Part shown: positions 5,596-10,787 of the stretch, one piece after another | How positions within the stretch are numbered: the first letter of the stretch is position 1 | Layout: each line of letters starts with the position of its first letter | Assembly (NCBI GenBank): GCA_047616325.1 | Contig: JBLHGN010000113.1 | Coordinates: 1-10,787 of the forward strand | Direction: 5' to 3' | From: JBLHGN01 sp047616325 | GTDB lineage: Bacteria; Pseudomonadota; Gammaproteobacteria; Pseudomonadales; Cellvibrionaceae | DNA: 10,787 nucleotides | Made by a program: the position numbers and the translations under genes | Notes under the pieces: model-generated | The model's database searches: none | The model's input: only the letters and a program-made list of their open reading frames with translations | What the model was told of the DNA's origin: nothing

Positions 5596-7674
5596 ATGAG
5601 TAGCATCACTCAAGAAAATAGATCGATCTCAATTGGTGATTTCTCCCTAGGGGAAGACACGTTTATTCTCACGGCCTTCAGTGGCAGCGAATTCGTCTCC
5701 AATCTGTTCGAGTTTCGAATTGAGGTGATTTCAGAAGTGCTTGATATCAAGCCCGATTCTGTTGTGGGTAAAGCTACCACCGTTACCGTTCAAAACGAGC
5801 ACGAGCGGGTCTTTAATGGCTATATAAAAGATTTTTCAGTCGGCGAGGTAAAGTCTCACGGCTTGCGTTCATACAAAATGACCATGGTCCCGTGGTTGTG
5901 GTTCTTATCACAAACAAATAACCATAGAATTTTTCAAAATAAAAACACCAAAGATATCGTTTCGCAAATATTCCAAGACCTGGATTTTTCAGATTTTGAA
6001 TTTAGAGCCGCAGGCGGCAGTGTGCGTGAATACTGTATACAGCATAACGAAAGTGACTTGCATTTTGTCTCTAGGCTTCTAGAAGAAGAGGGAATTGCCT
6101 ACTATTTCACACATGAAAAAAGCAAGCACCAACTTACTCTTGTGGATCAGAAGAATGCCTACGATGAATGTGGGGAAACCGACCTTGAATACTCGAATGG
6201 AACCTCGCCAGGTGCGCAAATAACCCGCTGGGAGCATCTCCATAATTTCAAAAAGGGTCAGTGGTCACTATCGGATTACAATTTTAAAGAGCCTACCAAG
6301 AAGCTTTTTTCAAATACTAAAACTACCAGTAAGTTTGCCAATAACGACAAATACGAGCACTACGAATACCCCGGTATGTACGACGCAGCCTTGGGTAACG
6401 ATTTAGTGAAAATTCGCCTAGACGCCGAAGAGGCGGGCATCAATACAGTGCTGGGCACCAGCGATTGCAGTACTTTTTACGCGGGTGGCCGATTTAAAGT
6501 CGACAAACACGAAAGCGCATCTGAGAAGGGTGATTTTATTCTTGTTAGAGTAGATCACGATATGCACGACAGCAGCCATGTTTCTGGCAAAAAACAGAGC
6601 TCCGGCTATTCAAATGCCTTTGTTTGTATTCCCGCAAATGTACATTTTCGCCCCCAGCTAGAGCATGCCAAACCTGTGATGCGCGGCCCTCAGTCGGCCA
6701 TTGTTACCGGCCCCAGCGGCGAAGAAATATACGTCGACGATTTAGGCCGGGTTAAGTGTCAGTTCTACTGGGACCGAGAAGGTAAGAACGACGAAAATAC
6801 CACCTGTTTTATACGTGTAATGCAACAGTGGGCGGGTGCCCAGTGGGGTGCTTCATTTATTCCACGCATCGGCCATGAAGTTATTGTTGATTTTATCGAC
6901 GGCGACCCAGACCGCCCGATAATAACCGGTACGGTTTATAACGGCAAAAACAAACCACCCTTCGATTCGAAAACCCAAAGCGGCTGGCGCACGCGTTCTT
7001 CCAAAAGCGGAACGGCGGCCAATGCTAACGAGCTGCGCTTTGACGATAAGAAAGATGCTGAGCAAATCTATATTCATGCTGAAAAGAATATGGATACTGA
7101 GGTTGAGAATGATGAGACGCATACGGTAGACAATGATAGAACCAAGCATATAAAGCATGACGAAAATTCTGATATAGACAACGATCGTAATAAAACTGTT
7201 GGCAATAATCAGACTGAAACAATTGTTAAAAATAAAACAATAAGTGTCGGTGAAAACCACGACGAAACAATTGGTAAAAATAACACCATTAGTGTGGGTA
7301 AAGACCACACCGAAACTATCGGTAAAAATGCTTCGATAGATATTGCACACAACGAAACACTCAATATAGGCAAGAACGTAACCATTGGCATTGGTGAAAA
7401 TCACGATGAATCCGTTGGTAAGAATATGACCATCAGTGTGGGTGGTAATTTAACGGAGGAGGTGAGCGGTCAATACCGTGAGGCCGTTACTAAAGAATAT
7501 CGTCTCACTGCTAAAAAGATTGCCATGGAAGCAGATCAAGAAATACTATTTAAAACCGGCTCGGCAAAAATATTAATGAAGAGTAACGGCGATATCACAA
7601 TCAGCGGTAAGAATATCACAGTGAAAGGGTCTGGGAATGTGGTTGTGAAGGGTAGTCAGGTGAAAGTGAATTAA
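5596..7674 (+). CDS. vgrG: VgrG, T6SS spike protein with beta-repeat C-terminus
   Basis: VgrG trimers cap the Hcp tube and pierce the target cell. The 692-aa protein has a gp27/GPD-like N-terminal body (about 1-370, with HNESDLHFVSRLLEEEGIAY near 150-170) and a gp5-like OB domain (about 372-460: GPSGEEIYVDDLGRVKCQFY, WAGAQWGASFIPRIGHEV, DGDPDRPIITGTVYNGKNKP). A linker rich in SKSG and the ELRFDDKKDAEQIYIHAEKN block follow. Then about 130 residues (500-630) of short imperfect repeats of the GKNxTISVG and HxETIGKN type form the triple beta-helix needle. The end is ITISGKNITVKGSG and QVKVN. No enzymatic domain is fused, so cargo must be non-covalent. The ribosome binding site is weak (AAGG 13 nt upstream). 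The stop shares a base with the next ATG (TAATG), indicating translational coupling. Confidence 0.96.
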   Translation: MSSITQENRSISIGDFSLGEDTFILTAFSGSEFVSNLFEFRIEVISEVLDIKPDSVVGKATTVTVQNEHERVFNGYIKDFSVGEVKSHGLRSYKMTMVPWLWFLSQTNNHRIFQNKNTKDIVSQIFQDLDFSDFEFRAAGGSVREYCIQHNESDLHFVSRLLEEEGIAYYFTHEKSKHQLTLVDQKNAYDECGETDLEYSNGTSPGAQITRWEHLHNFKKGQWSLSDYNFKEPTKKLFSNTKTTSKFANNDKYEHYEYPGMYDAALGNDLVKIRLDAEEAGINTVLGTSDCSTFYAGGRFKVDKHESASEKGDFILVRVDHDMHDSSHVSGKKQSSGYSNAFVCIPANVHFRPQLEHAKPVMRGPQSAIVTGPSGEEIYVDDLGRVKCQFYWDREGKNDENTTCFIRVMQQWAGAQWGASFIPRIGHEVIVDFIDGDPDRPIITGTVYNGKNKPPFDSKTQSGWRTRSSKSGTAANANELRFDDKKDAEQIYIHAEKNMDTEVENDETHTVDNDRTKHIKHDENSDIDNDRNKTVGNNQTETIVKNKTISVGENHDETIGKNNTISVGKDHTETIGKNASIDIAHNETLNIGKNVTIGIGENHDESVGKNMTISVGGNLTEEVSGQYREAVTKEYRLTAKKIAMEADQEILFKTGSAKILMKSNGDITISGKNITVKGSGNVVVKGSQVKVN
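7120..7470 (+). repeat. In-frame degenerate repeats in vgrG (beta-helix needle)
   Basis: Codons 509-625 repeat a unit of roughly 14 residues built around GKN, TISVG and HDETIG or close variants, for example HDETIGKNNTISVG, HTETIGKNASIDI and HDESVGKNMTISVG. At DNA level the units are related but diverged, so this is an old protein repeat and not a tandem array of identical copies. It suits a triple-stranded beta-helix with Asn/Gly turns. Confidence 0.7.
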
Positions 7675-8246
7675 TGAGCGCTGATATGTCGGACGAATCT
7701 CAGCAGTTAAGCGAGTGCTTGGCGCTGGCCCAGGGTGCCCAGAAGAGCAAAATTGCTAGTGGCGAACTCTTGATTGGTACTTGTGCAGGCTTCAGTGAAA
7801 ATGGGCAAGCCTTGGTGCGCTGTGAGGAATTATATGGTGCCGAGCTCAAAGAGGCCGCCGCAACGGTGCTTATTGAACACCGCTTTGTTGGTCGTCAAGT
7901 CGCGTTAATGTTCGTTGGCGGCGACACCGAAAAGCCCATAATTGTGGGTTTTATTCGCAGTCATCTTATCGAGATGCTCGCGGCGTTTAAAGAACCCATG
8001 CAAGGCAGCCAAGAGGCGGATGAAGAGGTTTTTGAATCAGGTAAATCTGAACAAATTTCGGCCATTAAACACACAGAAATTGATAGCAAGTTACTGCTAG
8101 AGTCAGAAAATGAAATTGTTTTAAAGTGTGGTGAGTCCAGTATAACCTTAACAAAGTCAGGGAAAATTATGATTCGCGGAACATATATTTTGAATCGTTC
8201 CAGCGGTCTCAATCGAATTCTCGGTGGTTCGGTAGATATTAATTAA
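7674..8246 (+). CDS. DUF6484 domain protein, T6SS-associated
   Basis: The 190-aa product has two parts. Residues about 30-95 (LLIGTCAGFSENGQALVRCE, then FVGRQVALMFVGGDTEKPII and VGFI) look like the gp5-type OB fold of VgrG, in particular the GDxxKPIIVG block compared with the GDPDRPIITG of the VgrG before it. After an acidic linker (110-140) comes a short beta-repeat tail (LLLESENEIVLKCGESSITL and onward, ending GGSVDIN) like the last part of VgrG. This architecture fits the DUF6484 family seen in T6SS gene clusters, whose biochemical role is not settled to my knowledge. The ATG overlaps the vgrG stop, so the two are probably made together. My inference is a spike accessory or adaptor that extends or decorates the VgrG tip. 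A second ATG four codons in is possible. Confidence 0.85.
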   Translation: MSADMSDESQQLSECLALAQGAQKSKIASGELLIGTCAGFSENGQALVRCEELYGAELKEAAATVLIEHRFVGRQVALMFVGGDTEKPIIVGFIRSHLIEMLAAFKEPMQGSQEADEEVFESGKSEQISAIKHTEIDSKLLLESENEIVLKCGESSITLTKSGKIMIRGTYILNRSSGLNRILGGSVDIN

Positions 8247-8287
8247 TGTATTCGGGTAGTAATTACAAAGTGAGTATATGTTAATCA

Positions 8288-9280
8288 ATGAAACTGAACA
8301 ATCGCACGCCATTCTCGCTTCAAGCGGTCATCTTACCCAACCCCCAGGGGATTGATTCGCTCTGTGTGCTCACCAGTGCGACTTTTAAAATCGGCACTAA
8401 GTGGGTCTTAGATGAAGAGCAAAGCCCGCCTCAGCAGGAAGACGAGTACTGGGGGGAGCCCGAAAATAGTAGCCTCAAATATGCCAGCGAATATCACACG
8501 GGGAAGCGAGCCACAGATGTGGTAGTACTTGGCAGTGCCTATGCACCCACGGGTCAATCTGTGCCTAGTATCGATGTTGGTGTGGCAGTGGGCACCAGCC
8601 AAAAAATACTGCGTGTTTTTGGCGACAGGCAATGGGTTAATGGCTTAATGTCAAAGCCAGAACCTTTTGAGAGTATGCCAATTATTTATGAAAATGCCTT
8701 CGGTGGGCGTTATGTGGTTGATGGTGAGATTAAAAGCCAGGAGCTAAGAAACCCGGTTGGAAAAGGGTGTAAAGGGAAAAAATCAAACTCAGATATGCAT
8801 GGAAGTTTGCTGCCAAATATTGAAGACCCTCAGCAACTGATCTCCTCTATGCACGACACTCCCACACCGGCGGGCTTTGGCTTTATTGCCCCACACTGGA
8901 TGCCACGTACCCAGTACACGGGTACTTACGACGATGCTTGGCAAAAGACTAGAGCGCCGTATTTACCCATTGATTTTTCTGATGAGTTTAATAGTTGTGC
9001 CCCCGCAGGTTTATGTAGCCAAGGCTATTTGCAGGGTGGTGAAGAAGTCAAAATTGTAAATATGCACCCAGAGGGTAGTATCGGTTTTCACTTGCCCGAG
9101 ATTCGTTTAAAGGCCAATGTCAGAATTGTACGGCAGCGGGACCAGGTGCTTCCCTTTAATCTAGAAACTGTCGTTATTGAGCCGGAGCAAATGATATTAA
9201 AAATGAGCTGGAAATCTATCTTGCCGGTAAATAACAACGCCTCAAAAGTACAGGAAATTAACTTGTCTTTGTTGCGGTAA
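8288..9280 (+). CDS. DUF2169 domain protein, probable T6SS effector-loading adaptor
   Basis: The 330-aa product matches the DUF2169 family through its hallmark blocks: NRTPFSLQA at the start, TSATFKI (29-35), DVVVLGSAYAP (77-87), YENAFGG (134-140), RNPVGKG (154-160), LPNIEDP (175-181), PAGFGFIAPHWMPR (194-207) and NMHPEG (258-263). There is no signal peptide or membrane segment, so it is cytoplasmic. DUF2169 proteins are encoded beside vgrG and effector genes. In Agrobacterium one is linked to the vgrG2/Tde2 cluster as a likely chaperone or adaptor. The same job, bridging a still unseen cargo to this VgrG, is inferred here. It starts 41 bp after the DUF6484 gene with a weak AGTGAG ribosome site, so it is probably in the same operon. 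Confidence 0.9.
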   Translation: MKLNNRTPFSLQAVILPNPQGIDSLCVLTSATFKIGTKWVLDEEQSPPQQEDEYWGEPENSSLKYASEYHTGKRATDVVVLGSAYAPTGQSVPSIDVGVAVGTSQKILRVFGDRQWVNGLMSKPEPFESMPIIYENAFGGRYVVDGEIKSQELRNPVGKGCKGKKSNSDMHGSLLPNIEDPQQLISSMHDTPTPAGFGFIAPHWMPRTQYTGTYDDAWQKTRAPYLPIDFSDEFNSCAPAGLCSQGYLQGGEEVKIVNMHPEGSIGFHLPEIRLKANVRIVRQRDQVLPFNLETVVIEPEQMILKMSWKSILPVNNNASKVQEINLSLLR

Positions 9281-9345
9281 TATTGCGGTTAGTGTTGAGC
9301 CCGGTGTAAATGTAAATGAGAATAATTAAAGCAAATGTTAAGTAA

Positions 9346-10608
9346 ATGAGCCAATTGAAACCCCTTAATGCTTTTAGTCCACTTTTAGAACGTCATATTG
9401 ATGATGTGGCTTTTCTGTGGGTCTTGCGCTCAGTTGCTGTAGGTCAGCCTCATTACGGACTTTTTGAATTAAAGAAACTAGAGCGGCGTATAGATGCCCA
9501 TATCGACGCACTATTGCTTTCCCCTGAAGACTCATGGGACGCCTGTGAGCAAGCGGCAGAGTTTGAAGAAGGCGGCGAATCTTTTGTGATGGCAGTATTG
9601 GCCTTTCGCCAAATGGACGTGAATAAAATTCAACGAGCGACAGAGTTTGCTTTGGCAAATTCCCAAACTAAGAGAGGTATGGCGTCGGCACTGGCTTGGC
9701 TAGACGATAGTTACAGTCTTCCATGGATACGTAAGTTTTTAAAAAGCAAAGACCTGGGGCATAAGTACTTGGCCTTAGCGGCGCTTAGCGTAAAAAGGGA
9801 AGACCCCGGTGAAGATCTAAAGAATATATTTACCCGTGAAGATTGCCTAGAAGATATCGAACTGTATGCCCGTGCACTGCGGCTAGTGGGCGAGCTGAAA
9901 CGCGTGGACTTAATTCCAGCCTTAAATAAGGCGATGGATCATAAAAACGAGGATGTTAAGTTTTGGGGGGCTTGGTCGGCCTTATTGCTCGGCAATCGTT
10001 CAGCGGTACAATACCTCAAACCTACCGTGATGAATGCGGGGCCGAATCAAGGCCGTGCCATCGACACCGTTTTTCGCGCCTTGCCCATTCCCCAAGCTCG
10101 CGAGTGGGTCAGTGAGTTGTCTTCGCAAAAAGATTCAACGCGAGTAACAATACGTGCTTCCGCCGTTTTAGGTGACCCGCAAGTTGTGCCCTGGTTAATT
10201 GATAAAATGAAAAACCCCGAGTTTTCGAGGTTGGCGGGTGAGGCCTTCGTGGCTATTACCGGCATTGATTTAGAGCGTTATCAGTTGGAAAACGAACTTC
10301 CCAATCTATTTGAAGACCTTGAAGATAATCAAGAGATTGTTGACGAATATGGTCTAGATGATGAAAACCTCGCGTGGCCTAATACTGAAAAAGTGGCCGC
10401 AGTATGGCAAAAATATGGGAGTAGTTTTACAGTCGGGAAGCGCTATTTTTGGGGTAAAGCCGCAGAAGTTAACCTATTAAATTCTTTATTGGTTCGCGGG
10501 GGGCAGCGTCAACGCCATGCCGCCGCACTCGAGCTTACGCTCTCTTCGCCAGAGGCGCCGTACCCAAATGCTAATGCAAAAGTGAGCGGTGAGGTGCTTG
10601 GTGGGTAA
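9346..10608 (+). CDS. TIGR02270-type HEAT-like repeat protein, T6SS-associated
   Basis: The 420-aa protein is alpha-helical with HEAT-like repeats. It has the features I associate with TIGR02270: an N-terminal LERHIDDVAFLWVLR, LERRIDAHIDALLLSPEDSW (46-64), repeated Ala/Leu-rich helix pairs (about 95-310, for example LGHKYLALAALS, LVGELKRVDLIPALNKAM and SAVLGDPQVVPWLIDKM), then EAFVAITGIDL, WPNTEKVAAVWQKYG and GKRYFWGKA, and a final RQRHAAALEL helix. The region around residues 320-345 is very acidic. No catalytic motif is visible. Proteins of this type occur next to DUF2169 and VgrG genes, and a scaffold role in cargo loading is plausible but unproven. It follows DUF2169 by 65 bp and its stop lies 8 nt inside the next gene. 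Confidence 0.88.
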   Translation: MSQLKPLNAFSPLLERHIDDVAFLWVLRSVAVGQPHYGLFELKKLERRIDAHIDALLLSPEDSWDACEQAAEFEEGGESFVMAVLAFRQMDVNKIQRATEFALANSQTKRGMASALAWLDDSYSLPWIRKFLKSKDLGHKYLALAALSVKREDPGEDLKNIFTREDCLEDIELYARALRLVGELKRVDLIPALNKAMDHKNEDVKFWGAWSALLLGNRSAVQYLKPTVMNAGPNQGRAIDTVFRALPIPQAREWVSELSSQKDSTRVTIRASAVLGDPQVVPWLIDKMKNPEFSRLAGEAFVAITGIDLERYQLENELPNLFEDLEDNQEIVDEYGLDDENLAWPNTEKVAAVWQKYGSSFTVGKRYFWGKAAEVNLLNSLLVRGGQRQRHAAALELTLSSPEAPYPNANAKVSGEVLGG

Positions 10609-10787
10609 TTTAAGCCATCTTTTTGTTGCGGGTACTGGCGCGCTTACACCAATTGGTACTGGTATCGACATGGTGCAAGCCTCCATGGACGCGGGTGTGA
10701 ATCGATATGAATTGGTCAATATCTTTGATGAAGAAAATAATGACCTTCAAATGTCACTTATTCCTACCATTGCGCTTAACCAAAGCC
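10601..10787 (+). CDS. Beta-ketoacyl-synthase/thiolase-like protein, 3' truncated by window
   Basis: The first 62 codons are visible. The start VAGTGALTPIGTGIDMVQAS and MDAGVNRYEL resembles the N-terminal strand-turn-helix of the beta-ketoacyl synthase/thiolase fold (GxGxxTPxGxGxxxxxxxxxAG). The region with the catalytic Cys and His is outside the window, so activity cannot be judged. I chose GTG 10601: GAGG is 6 nt upstream at 10591-10594 and the frame overlaps the end of the TIGR02270 gene by 8 nt, a coupled arrangement. GTG 10589 and TTG 10598 are other in-frame options. Thiolase-like proteins recur beside DUF2169 and TIGR02270 genes in T6SS clusters, from memory; their function there is not established, and a non-catalytic adaptor role is possible. 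Confidence 0.7.
   Translation, partial: MGNLSHLFVAGTGALTPIGTGIDMVQASMDAGVNRYELVNIFDEENNDLQMSLIPTIALNQS

Noticed and set aside
6853..7404. 183-codon open frame on the minus strand inside vgrG
   Set aside because: It is the mirror of the GKN/TISVG repeats: codon bias of the repeats removes stops on the other strand. Its product is a low-complexity run of Ile, Val and Phe with no ribosome site. VgrG is unmistakable on the plus strand.
7080..7480. Possible CRISPR-like or tandem DNA repeat
   Set aside because: The units are diverged at DNA level, lie in frame within vgrG and have no constant repeat/spacer lengths. They are protein repeats.

Overview
The window looks like a chromosomal segment of a marine-type gammaproteobacterium with moderate G+C content. 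The evidence is a lexA-sulA SOS operon of the Pseudomonas/Cellvibrio type, a small conserved protein facing it, a RhlE-like DEAD-box helicase, and a type VI secretion (T6SS) hcp/vgrG module. A Cellvibrionales-like or pseudomonad-related host is my inference; nothing in the window fixes the genus.

Left part (1-1437): the last 34 codons of an unidentified gene, then a complete DEAD-box RNA helicase with a likely extended -10 promoter. Centre-left (1438-2815): a gene-poor, decayed stretch. On the minus strand it holds two candidate small genes. One is a lysine-rich ORF that seems frameshifted at an A7 run. The other is a 31-codon ORF with a very strong Shine-Dalgarno sequence and a hairpin/T-rich terminator behind it. 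Next to them is a degraded fragment of an IS3-family transposase, which keeps its A8 frameshift site but has lost both ends and carries an in-frame stop.

Centre (2816-4320): a 79-aa conserved hypothetical gene converges on the minus-strand lexA-sulA operon. LexA has its cleavage site and Ser/Lys dyad. Upstream are two tandem LexA-box-like sites, one of them covering a TATAAT -10, so the operon is probably autoregulated. SulA, two bases behind lexA, is the SOS inhibitor of FtsZ.

Right part (4913-10787): after about 600 bp with no recognisable gene comes a plus-strand T6SS module: hcp (tube), vgrG (spike), a DUF6484 protein (VgrG-like OB fold plus beta tail), a DUF2169 protein (probable loading chaperone/adaptor), a TIGR02270 HEAT-like protein, and the start of a beta-ketoacyl-synthase/thiolase-like protein cut by the window edge. 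VgrG/DUF6484 and TIGR02270/KAS-like overlap at their ends, which suggests translational coupling. The core sheath, baseplate and membrane-complex genes are absent here, as are a PAAR protein and any recognisable effector or immunity gene. The cluster therefore looks like an Hcp/VgrG cargo module whose effector, if there is one, lies beyond the right edge.
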